Of a stretch of 5,054 nucleotides of DNA, positions 1 through 4,883 are shown one piece after another. The stretch comes from an uncultured Bacillota bacterium. Its GTDB lineage: Bacteria > Bacillota_I > Bacilli_A > RFN20 > CAG-826. A model generated the notes under the pieces. The model was not told where the DNA came from, ran no database searches, and worked only from the letters and a program-made list of their open reading frames with translations. A program made the translations under genes and the position numbers. The stretch's first letter is position 1. Each line of letters begins with the position of its first letter. The stretch covers positions 1-5,054 of the forward strand of contig CALEHV010000024.1 of assembly GCA_937876465.1 (NCBI GenBank). Direction: 5' to 3'.

Positions 1-50
1 CCCCCCAAAAATTGGACCATTCAGGTACAATTAAACGGAGGATTTTTATA
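1..50 (+). mobile_element. Possible decayed IS3/IS150-type element end
   Basis: The window opens with a run of C, then AAAAATTGGACC. From memory this resembles the CCCCAAAAA(G/A)TTGGACA stretch in terminal repeats of many IS150-group IS3 elements. A perfect GGAGG Shine-Dalgarno follows at 37-41, where orfA would be expected to begin, but no ATG, GTG or TTG lies at the right distance. If the reading is correct, this is an inactivated left end whose transposase start has been lost. The true tip would lie left of the window. The similarity is short and recalled rather than searched, so this is only a suggestion. Confidence 0.2.
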
Positions 51-174
51 TTATATAAAATCTAGCGAATGGCTTAAATATTTTATAAAGAACGTTAATC
101 ATGGTAAGCCTATGAATAAATTAGTGGCAAAATGCACTTTGATATTCTATTTATTGATTAATGTATCAATCTGA
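1..174 (+). pseudogene. Open frame entering from the left edge, unidentified
   Basis: Frame 1 is open for 57 codons from the window edge to a TGA at 172-174. That is longer than expected by chance in DNA this AT-rich. The translation includes LNGGFLYYIKSSEWLKYFIKN and ends with a hydrophobic stretch (CTLIFYLLINVSI). The frame could be the 3' end of a gene that begins outside the window, or a degenerate IS3 orfA-like relic, since the LNGG...KSSEWLK pattern loosely recalls that family. The only in-frame ATG (codon 38) has no Shine-Dalgarno sequence. I do not recognise a function. Confidence 0.25.
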
Positions 175-350
175 AAAACAAAATAGCCAGTACATTGTTT
201 AAATCCTATTGAATAATAAATAATAGTTTTTTCTATTTCATAATATATTCTTTTCATATATCGAACGCGTTAATGAACAAACAAAATACAGTGTAACTTA
301 TTTATTTTCTCTTTTTTTTATAATTTTTTTAATTTACCAGCTTTTTATAA
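175..350. other. AT-rich stretch with no supported gene
   Basis: Stops are dense in most frames here. One 36-codon minus-strand frame (stop at 147-149, ATG at 255-257, beginning MKRIYYEIEKT) is open, but it has no Shine-Dalgarno and no recognisable motif, so I do not call it a gene. An isolated AACGCGTT palindrome lies near 266-273. Positions 301-345 are long T tracts without a GC stem, so they do not make a convincing terminator. Confidence 0.4.
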
Positions 351-497
351 CTATAATTTTTGCCATTCTTTTTTTAAACTTTGTTTAAAAACATCTAGTG
401 TCTTTTCTTGTTGTTATATTCTTTCTATCAAATCCTCTACGTTAAGATAATGAGCTTCACTTGTCAAAAATAGAAAGTTTCCATTCTTATTTATTTT
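351..497 (-). pseudogene. Broken C-terminal fragment of an unidentified minus-strand gene
   Basis: One minus-strand frame reads from 497 to a TAG at 351-353 with a single internal TAA, at about 417-419. The stretch before the TAA contains GNFLFLTSEAHYLNVEDLIERI. The stretch after it reads QQEKTLDVFKQSLKKEWQKL. Both halves have the charged, amphipathic composition of a real protein C-terminus, and they lie in the same frame, so the simplest reading is one gene with a nonsense mutation and no N-terminus. There is no start codon or Shine-Dalgarno upstream: a TAA closes the frame at 498-500, just before the lipoprotein promoter region. The family is not recognised. A coincidental open frame cannot be excluded. 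Confidence 0.35.
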
Positions 498-507
498 TTA
501 ATATAAT
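478..507 (+). promoter_or_regulatory. Candidate sigma-A promoter of the lipoprotein gene
   Basis: A consensus -10 TATAAT lies at 502-507, with TTTCCA at 478-483 as a four-of-six -35 and an 18-bp spacer. Transcription would begin near 514, giving a very short leader that still contains the AAAGAGG ribosome site at 514-520. A TTGTCA at 461-466 is a better -35 by sequence, but it is too far from this -10. Confidence 0.4.
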
Positions 508-528
508 TAAGGTAAAGAGGAACAAAAT

Positions 529-1500
529 ATGAAAAAAACATCATTTTTAACATTATTAGTTGCATCTATTTTATTAACTAGTTGTGGGAAATCTAGTGAA
601 CCTAAGCAATCAAAGACTAGTGATTCAGTAATAGAATCAGAGCAATCAACAGATACTGAATCAGTAGAAGAACCAGAACCTATTGAAACAAAACAAACTG
701 AAATTATTCCTGAAGAAGCACGACAATTATTCAAAAATATCAATGATCAAGCAGATGTTCCAGGCAATTTTCCAGATATGCCTGATGAGTTTGCTATCGA
801 AACTTTTTCTATTCAATCAGTTAAGACAATCGCTGAAGGCACAGAAACTGAAGAAAGCTTTAAATTTTTATCAAAAATGAGCTACTCCAAAACCGATCAT
901 GTTTTTTATCGAGAATATGCTGAAATTGAAGATGGCAAATTAGATTCGGAACAAACTTGGATGGTAGTGGAAGATGATGCTATCTATCTTTATATAAAGG
1001 AAACTGATAAGAATGGTGTTGAATATAAAATTAACACATTAAATGACAAAAGTCTTGATGAATTTATTTCTGAATTTTTTATAGAAACTAATTCTTTCGG
1101 CATTCAAGAAACTTTTACTTCATCAAACTTCGAATTTACTAAAACTCCAATATGTTCGCAAGAAAAGAGCATATTAAAATATGACTCTTATTATGGAAGC
1201 AATAATAAAGCTTCTATTCAACTCGAGGAGTTCATGTCAACAATTATTGAAAATGTTTCAGGTGAAGAAATTGGACTTGAAGGTGGAACCAATTATAATG
1301 TTTTAGAAGACAACACCCAAGAAGTTAACATCCTAAATAATCTCTTGAAATCATTTAATTTTACAGATGAGATTACTACTACTTCATTCGATGAAACTTT
1401 AAAAATAATATCAGGAACTAAATATGTTTATAATTTCTTTGAAGATGAAACAAGGATTCCAGAATTTGATAAAACTTTATGGGATAACCCTCTAGATTAA
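529..1500 (+). CDS. Secreted lipoprotein of unknown function
   Basis: This gene encodes 323 residues. It begins with a type II signal peptide: basic MKK, a hydrophobic core (residues 6-16) and the lipobox LTSC with the lipidated cysteine at position 19. The mature protein should therefore be anchored on the outer face of the cytoplasmic membrane. Residues 20-60 form a Ser/Thr/Glu-rich linker typical of surface lipoproteins. Residues 61-323 look like one or more globular acidic domains with many Glu, Asp and aromatic residues. A second cysteine occurs at 209. I see no solute-binding, protease or enzyme motif and do not recognise the family. The start is well supported: AAAGAGG at 514-520 lies 8 bases before the ATG, and the signal peptide begins directly at it. 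The gene stands alone behind its own candidate promoter and is followed by a decayed reading frame. Confidence 0.88.
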   Translation: MKKTSFLTLLVASILLTSCGKSSEPKQSKTSDSVIESEQSTDTESVEEPEPIETKQTEIIPEEARQLFKNINDQADVPGNFPDMPDEFAIETFSIQSVKTIAEGTETEESFKFLSKMSYSKTDHVFYREYAEIEDGKLDSEQTWMVVEDDAIYLYIKETDKNGVEYKINTLNDKSLDEFISEFFIETNSFGIQETFTSSNFEFTKTPICSQEKSILKYDSYYGSNNKASIQLEEFMSTIIENVSGEEIGLEGGTNYNVLEDNTQEVNILNNLLKSFNFTDEITTTSFDETLKIISGTKYVYNFFEDETRIPEFDKTLWDNPLD

Positions 1501-1546
1501 TTTTTACTCTTTGTTTACAGTCTTTAGTTTTACTAAAAGAATTTAA

Positions 1547-1759
1547 AAAAGACTAGTAAATATTAATAAAAAGATAACTATATTATGCATTGCTAGTGCC
1601 GTTTTACTAAACTCATCTATTACCGCTATGGTTGGTTATAACAATGCATTTAAACCAGTTGGTGGCACAAGCGATCACGCAATAACCTTTAAACCAAATT
1701 CAAGAGATGTCACAACCGACGGTGGCAATAGTGCTTTGATTGCTTTTGATTACATATGA
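1547..1759 (+). pseudogene. Small exported-protein frame without a start codon
   Basis: The frame is open from just after a TAA at 1544-1546 to a TGA at 1757-1759. It reads NINKKITILCIASAVLLNSS and then a Gly/Asn/Thr-rich segment including FKPVGGTSDHAITFKP and TDGGNSALIAFDYI. Two lysines, a hydrophobic core and a polar Ser/Thr/Ala region form a convincing signal peptide, so this was very probably an exported peptide of about 65 residues. The problem is the start. The only in-frame ATG (1628) lies after the signal peptide, and the expected position holds GTA AAT ATT with no Shine-Dalgarno. Either the start has mutated and this is a relic, or it begins at the rare codon ATT at 1562. The family is not recognised. 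A 3' truncation is also possible. Confidence 0.45.
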
Positions 1760-1870
1760 AAACAAGAACTTGGATGAATTAAATATCAAATTTTTACATT
1801 TTTAAGGGTTGTTGCAATATTCTAATTTCAATGCAGAATCTGGTTTTATCTCATAAAAATTGTCAGCTGC

Positions 1871-1889
1871 TTGCAAAATGCATGCAACT
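1871..1889. promoter_or_regulatory. Candidate operator upstream of the Fic fusion gene
   Basis: The 19-mer TTGCAAAATGCATGCAACT has TTGCA/TGCAA inverted arms. It matches 17 of 19 bases of a second site inside the coding region at 2089-2107. It covers the place where a -35 would sit for the extended -10 at 1902-1910, so a bound protein should block transcription. BRO-N domains bind DNA, so autoregulation by the gene product is an attractive inference but is not shown. Confidence 0.35.
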
Positions 1890-1901
1890 AATCGTTGGAT
1901 G

Positions 1902-1910
1902 TGACATAAT
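1902..1910 (+). promoter_or_regulatory. Extended -10 promoter giving a leaderless Fic transcript
   Basis: TGACATAAT is an extended -10 (TG-n-CATAAT) ending six bases before the ATG at 1917. Transcription would then start at or next to the A of the start codon. This would explain why no Shine-Dalgarno precedes the gene. No good -35 is visible, which extended -10 promoters can tolerate. Confidence 0.45.
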
Positions 1911-1916
1911 ATATTC

Positions 1917-2774
1917 ATGAAAGAAAAGACATCGATTAGATATTTTAATAAGAAACCCGTTAGATCAAGATGGGATGAAGAATCATCTTCTTGGCTTGTT
2001 TGCGCTGTCGATTTAATTGATGCCGTCATTGAAACATCGAATCCAAGAATATATTGGTACACAATTAAGAGGAGACATAACGACTTAGTTGCAAATTGCA
2101 AGCAACTGAAAATGATTTCATCAGATTCAAAAGCTTATAATACTGATTGTTTAACAATCAAAGGATTAGATGTATTACTAGATATTTTACCTTCAAAACA
2201 AAGACAAATCCTGAAAACTTGGTTAAAAGGCAATAATGACCCGCTCGATGAACAAAGCAAGAAGAAGGCTTATGATTTAATTAATTCAGGTGTAATAAAC
2301 GATATTGAAATCGGCACTACAAAAGGGCTTCAAAAAATCCATTCATATTTATTTGATGGCCTTTATGATTTTGCCGGAAAGATAAGAAATAAAAATATTT
2401 CAAAAGGCGGGTTTATGTTTACTAACGCTTTATGTTTGCCAAACGTTTTAAAAACAATTGATAAAATGCCGGAAAAATCGTTAGAAGAGATAGTTGATAA
2501 GTATGTTGAAATGAATATTGCCCACCCCTTCATGGAAGGCAATGGAAGAGCGACAAGAATATGGTTAGATCAAATGCTAATTCATTCATTAGGGAAATGC
2601 GTAGACTGGTCTAAGATTGATAAAACTGATTACCTAAATGCGATGAAAATTTCTCCCTCTTCTTCGAAAGATATTTCACTCCTCATCAGCAATGCTTTGA
2701 CTACTGATGTCAATAACAGGGAATTAATAATAAAGGGAATAGACTATTCTTACTATTACGAGGAAGTTGAATAA
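1917..2774 (+). CDS. BRO-N-like DNA-binding domain fused to class III Fic AMP-transferase
   Basis: This 285-residue protein has two parts. Residues about 7-105 resemble the BRO-N/phage-antirepressor domain: YFNKKPVRSRWDEESSSW, NPRIYWYTIKRR, NCKQLKM, then a leucine-rich helix ending LKTWLKG. Residues about 108-285 are a complete Fic domain close to Neisseria meningitidis NmFic, as recalled: DEQS...EIGTTKGLQKIHSYLF.GLYDFAGKIR, a flap at KGGFMF (163-168), and the catalytic motif HPFMEGNGRATR (203-214; His203 is the base, Asn209 and Arg211/214 bind nucleotide). Fic enzymes transfer AMP from ATP to target proteins; NmFic modifies itself and GyrB. The C-terminal SYYYEE (278-283) corresponds to the class III autoinhibitory (S/T)xxxE(G/N) helix, with Glu282 as the blocking glutamate. 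The protein should be cytosolic and intact. The frame is closed upstream by a TGA at 1902-1904, so 1917 is the first ATG; it lacks a Shine-Dalgarno. The target is unknown. Confidence 0.92.
   Translation: MKEKTSIRYFNKKPVRSRWDEESSSWLVCAVDLIDAVIETSNPRIYWYTIKRRHNDLVANCKQLKMISSDSKAYNTDCLTIKGLDVLLDILPSKQRQILKTWLKGNNDPLDEQSKKKAYDLINSGVINDIEIGTTKGLQKIHSYLFDGLYDFAGKIRNKNISKGGFMFTNALCLPNVLKTIDKMPEKSLEEIVDKYVEMNIAHPFMEGNGRATRIWLDQMLIHSLGKCVDWSKIDKTDYLNAMKISPSSSKDISLLISNALTTDVNNRELIIKGIDYSYYYEEVE
2089..2107. repeat. Intragenic copy of the Fic upstream operator-like 19-mer
   Basis: TTGCAAATTGCAAGCAACT differs at two positions from the site at 1871-1889 and is itself a near-palindrome (GTTGC...GCAAC, including the preceding G). 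It lies 218 bp downstream, inside the BRO-N coding part, where it encodes the ANCKQL stretch. It could be an auxiliary operator for looping or roadblock repression. It could also be a coincidence caused by the codons for this motif. Confidence 0.3.
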
Positions 2775-2888
2775 GCAAAAAACATGTATCGGGATTGTTT
2801 GAGATATGTAGTAAGGAATAACGGCGGTAATGCTCTCTTTTATACTAAAAAACTTCTTTGATGTTTTTGTAAACATTTCTCAAGAGAA

Positions 2889-3019
2889 TGGGGTGAACAT
2901 TTTTTAATACAATAAGATTATTATAAGGGTGAACAATTGTATTATTTCTATAGCCCTTTGCCACTTGTAGACTACAGCATTGATACATTTCGGTGCTGTT
3001 TTTATTTTGAAGGAAATCA
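2889..3019. mobile_element. Remnant end of a TG-starting element (copy B)
   Basis: The segment begins TGGGGTGAAC at 2889 and repeats GGGTGAAC at 2927-2934, 36 bp further on. It continues with AATTGTATTATTTCT (2935-2949), 24 bases, and the stem-loop at 2974-2999. The same order and almost the same spacing recur at 4884-5003, so the two are diverged copies of one element. Ends that start with TG and carry two direct copies of a GGGGTGA-like motif are typical of IS21-family insertion sequences, so that family is my best guess. No istA or istB reading frame follows, because the DegV gene ends at 3046. This copy is therefore a solo end or a deletion remnant. Confidence 0.4.
2974..3008 (+). terminator. 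Rho-independent terminator downstream of the Fic fusion
   Basis: ACAGCATTG (2974-2982) pairs with CGGTGCTGT (2991-2999) in a nine-pair stem including two G-T wobbles, with an eight-base loop. TTTTATTTT follows directly on the plus strand. It lies 200 bases after the Fic stop codon and faces the end of the convergent DegV gene. The minus strand has no U tract on the far side, so it should stop only plus-strand transcripts. Confidence 0.65.
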
Positions 3020-3045
3020 AGTTTTCCTAAACGCACTTAGACTCC

Positions 3046-3897
3046 CTAATTTTTAATGTAAAGTATTCCGATGCAGCCTTTTCCGCAATGTGAAGAGATA
3101 ACGCATCCTGAAGTAGTAACAATTATTGATTGTGGATCTACAATTTTTGCTAGTTCAGTTTTTGTATATTCAAGTAATTCATCACTTACTAATGAATGTG
3201 TAATAATAACAGCAGATTGATCAACGTTTGGTAAAGCCTCTTTTATATCTTTGAGTTGCTCATTAACTGCAATTCTCATAGGCCCTCTAGGCTTTTTATA
3301 TATATACATCTCGCCATCTTTAACTTTAATGTATGGGCGGATATGGAAAATATGACCGAATATTTTAGATGCGCCAGAACATCTTCCACCTTTATGCAGG
3401 TATTCAAGCTGTTCAATAGTAAATTGAGCTACAACATTTGGAACAGTTTTTTCAAGTTCCTCAGCTATTTCTTTTGCACATTTACCTGCTTCAACAAGTT
3501 TTACAGCCTTTAAAACAAGTAAACCAGTGCCAGTAGATAAACTTTTTGAATCAACTAAATAAATTCTGTCATCCTTAAAACTTGCTTTTGCAATAAAAGC
3601 GTTTTGGAAGTTGCTGGACATTGTGCTTGATAAACCAAGAAATATAATGTCCATGTCCATGTCAATGTACTTTTTAAATGTTGCACGTATTAATTCTGGC
3701 GAACATGCACTGGTATGTGGAAGTTTACCTGTTTCTTCAATTTTCTTAAATAAGGTGGCGATATCAAGATTAACACCATCTTGGTATGTTTCTTTTTCAA
3801 AAGAGACATTAAGTGGTAATACTTCAATGTCATACTTTTCGTAAATTTCTTTTGTTAAATCCACAGTGGAATCAACAATAATTTTAACTTTGTTCAT
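3046..3897 (-). CDS. DegV-family fatty-acid-binding protein
   Basis: This 283-residue protein has the usual DegV length. Characterised DegV proteins (FakB1/FakB2) hold a fatty acid and present it to the kinase FakA, which makes acyl-phosphate for phospholipid synthesis; the protein is cytosolic. Family landmarks appear in order: DSTVDL (9-14), HTSACSPE (61-68; Thr62 is the expected carboxylate-binding residue), LGLSSTMSSNFQNA (87-100), LEYLHKGGRCSGA (164-176), KKPRGP (201-206) and ISSHCGKGCIG (267-277), which corresponds to the usual GxHxGPGxxG. The Pro of GPG is Lys here. The start at 3897 is chosen over an in-frame ATG at 3930 because AAGGAG lies seven bases upstream and the family's hydrophobic first strand begins there (MNKVKIIVDS). 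No fakA-like kinase is in the window. The ligand is not predictable, and the gene symbol is left open because genomes often carry several paralogues. Confidence 0.94.
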   Translation of the reverse strand: MNKVKIIVDSTVDLTKEIYEKYDIEVLPLNVSFEKETYQDGVNLDIATLFKKIEETGKLPHTSACSPELIRATFKKYIDMDMDIIFLGLSSTMSSNFQNAFIAKASFKDDRIYLVDSKSLSTGTGLLVLKAVKLVEAGKCAKEIAEELEKTVPNVVAQFTIEQLEYLHKGGRCSGASKIFGHIFHIRPYIKVKDGEMYIYKKPRGPMRIAVNEQLKDIKEALPNVDQSAVIITHSLVSDELLEYTKTELAKIVDPQSIIVTTSGCVISSHCGKGCIGILYIKN

Positions 3898-3933
3898 ATC
3901 AATCTCCTTTTTTATCAACCTAAGAAACAATTA

Positions 3934-3955
3934 TTAATTTAAAGGTTAATTTAAA
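3934..3955. repeat. Tandem 10-bp direct repeat in the divergent intergenic region
   Basis: TTAATTTAAA occurs at 3934-3943 and again at 3946-3955, with a 12-bp period. The repeats sit between DegV and the XRE gene. They could be regulatory boxes or upstream AT-rich elements. Low complexity makes chance a fair alternative. Confidence 0.25.
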
Positions 3956-3961
3956 AAAAAG

Positions 3962-3975
3962 TCACTATACTGTGA
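3962..3975. promoter_or_regulatory. TCAC-n6-GTGA dyad with possible -10 boxes
   Basis: TCAC TATACT GTGA is a short dyad in the DegV/XRE divergent region. It contains TATACT on the plus strand and TATAGT on the minus strand, either of which could act as a -10. A minus-strand promoter here would give DegV a leader of about 60 bases. I find no matching -35 in either direction at normal spacing. Confidence 0.25.
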
Positions 3976-3998
3976 AACACAAGTTAGTAGAGAAACAA

Positions 3999-4028
3999 TT
4001 TACAACTCCACTCAGAGTAGAGTAATAT
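3999..4028 (+). promoter_or_regulatory. XRE gene promoter with an operator-like palindrome filling the spacer
   Basis: TTTACA (3999-4004, five of six to consensus) and TAATAT (4023-4028) form a -35/-10 pair with an 18-bp spacer. The spacer is almost exactly the inverted repeat ACTCCACTC-A-GAGTAGAGT (4005-4023, eight of nine pairs). Such placement is classic for a repressor site. Transcription would start at about 4035-4036, on the start codon itself, so the message is probably leaderless. The natural candidate repressor is the XRE protein encoded directly downstream. Confidence 0.55.
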
Positions 4029-4035
4029 ATTTGCC

Positions 4036-4629
4036 ATGGAGAATCTAAATCAAATATTTGCAGAAAACTTAATAAAATTAAGAAAATCAAAAAAACTTAC
4101 TCAATTAGAGTTATCAGAGAAACTCAACTACAGTGATCGTAATATTTCTAAATGGGAAAACGGTACATCCTTACCAACTTGCGATACTTTAAAAGAACTC
4201 GCATCATTTTTTGGTGTTTCAATGGATTACTTTTTTGAGAAACATAATAAAATTGAAATGTTATCAAATGAAGATGATGGCAGACGTTTAAAACTGATTA
4301 TTATTGGTCTTGCAATGTTGGGAGCCCTTTTTGTTTCTGTTGTTTGTTTCGTTGCTTTCCCTAACTTTTTTAACTTTTCATGGTTATCATTTGTTTGGGG
4401 AGTAGTACTTTGTTCAATAATTGGAATTATTTTTACATCAATTTGGTTTAATAGAAGTCATTACCTATTTTTGTTTATAAGTTTATTAGTGTGGACTGGC
4501 ATAGCTGCTTCATACTTAACTGTATTAATGGTGAATAATTTAAACCTTTGGTATATATTTTTTGTCGGTATTCCTCCTCAATTGGCAATCTTTGTGTGGA
4601 GTAGAATGCCAATTTATAAAAAGAAATAA
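4036..4629 (+). CDS. XRE-family HTH regulator with C-terminal four-helix membrane domain
   Basis: This protein has 197 residues. Residues 6-66 form a Cro/CI-type helix-turn-helix domain: FAENLIKLRKSKKLTQLELS, recognition-helix region YSDRNISKWENG (32-43), then TLKELASFFGVSMDYFF. A charged linker (68-85) leads to four predicted membrane helices at about 86-108, 114-137, 143-166 and 170-188, and a basic tail (YKKK), so the HTH is tethered to the inner face of the membrane. HTH proteins with such membrane tails are common in low-GC Firmicutes, and their membrane part may sense a signal, though no ligand is known to me. No Shine-Dalgarno precedes the ATG; the likely promoter is so close that a leaderless message fits best. 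The palindrome in that promoter suggests autoregulation. No transporter or other target gene follows in the window, so its regulon is unknown. Confidence 0.92.
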   Translation: MENLNQIFAENLIKLRKSKKLTQLELSEKLNYSDRNISKWENGTSLPTCDTLKELASFFGVSMDYFFEKHNKIEMLSNEDDGRRLKLIIIGLAMLGALFVSVVCFVAFPNFFNFSWLSFVWGVVLCSIIGIIFTSIWFNRSHYLFLFISLLVWTGIAASYLTVLMVNNLNLWYIFFVGIPPQLAIFVWSRMPIYKKK

Positions 4630-4651
4630 TTTTTTAAGTATTAATAATTTG

Positions 4652-4678
4652 AAAAAAGAATTGCTTAAAATAAGCGAT
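4652..4678 (-). terminator. Minus-strand rho-independent terminator
   Basis: Read on the minus strand, ATCGCTTA and TAAGCAAT pair in eight positions (one G-T) around a TTT loop, and TCTTTTTT follows. It is correctly placed and oriented to end the minus-strand gene fragment at 4765-4883, about 90 bases upstream of it. The plus strand has no U tract after the stem, so it is not a good terminator for the XRE gene. Confidence 0.45.
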
Positions 4679-4764
4679 GCAAAATATGTTCGTTTTAAAG
4701 TAAATTAACTCCAGGTATTGATCCTAGTTTATTTTTAAGGAATAAAAATTGGCGATGGCTATTT

Positions 4765-4883
4765 CTATTTAAACTTGATTCTTTGAAATGATTCAATACT
4801 TTTTTGCAAGAACTCTTCACTTATTCGATCGGCTCTTCTTGCACTGAGCATAGAGTGAGCGATACACTTAAGAAGGTTTTCTA
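4765..4883 (-). pseudogene. C-terminal fragment of an unidentified minus-strand gene cut by an element
   Basis: The minus-strand frame is open from 4896 to a TAG at 4765-4767. Its product contains IENLLKCIAHSMLSARRADR and EEFLQKSIESFQRIKFK, a plausible charged helical C-terminus. A TGA closes the frame upstream at 4897-4899, inside the element that starts at 4884, so the N-terminal part of the gene is missing. The terminator at 4652-4678 lies just downstream in the right orientation, which supports a former real gene. The only in-frame ATG (at 4851) has no Shine-Dalgarno. The family is not recognised. The opposite strand is also fairly open here, so chance remains possible. Confidence 0.35.

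Noticed and set aside
1515..1552. AGTCTTT...AAAGACT inverted repeat after the lipoprotein gene, considered as a terminator.
   Set aside because: The stem is AT-rich with a long loop, and no U tract follows on the plus strand.
1757..1800. Possible TGA-as-Trp readthrough extending the small exported-protein frame (TGA at 1757 and again at 1775).
   Set aside because: Same code argument as above; the extension has no recognisable features.
2784..2861. 25-codon plus-strand frame after the Fic gene containing NNGGNALFY, slightly like TDGGNSALIAF in the frame at 1547-1759.
   Set aside because: The match is only a few Gly/Asn/Ala codons, there is no Shine-Dalgarno, and it is too short to support a gene or a shared family.
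2845..3036. 63-codon minus-strand frame overlapping element copy B; its middle resembles a minus-strand frame in copy A (both contain KNST, YQCC and RN(D/N)TI).
   Set aside because: The shared residues fall exactly on the shared hairpin and the conserved 15-mer, so the DNA repeat explains the similarity. There is no Shine-Dalgarno, and the copy A frame has stops.
3611..3844. Plus-strand open frames inside the DegV gene (also 3256-3513).
   Set aside because: They are antisense shadows of a clearly conserved protein, with no ribosome sites.
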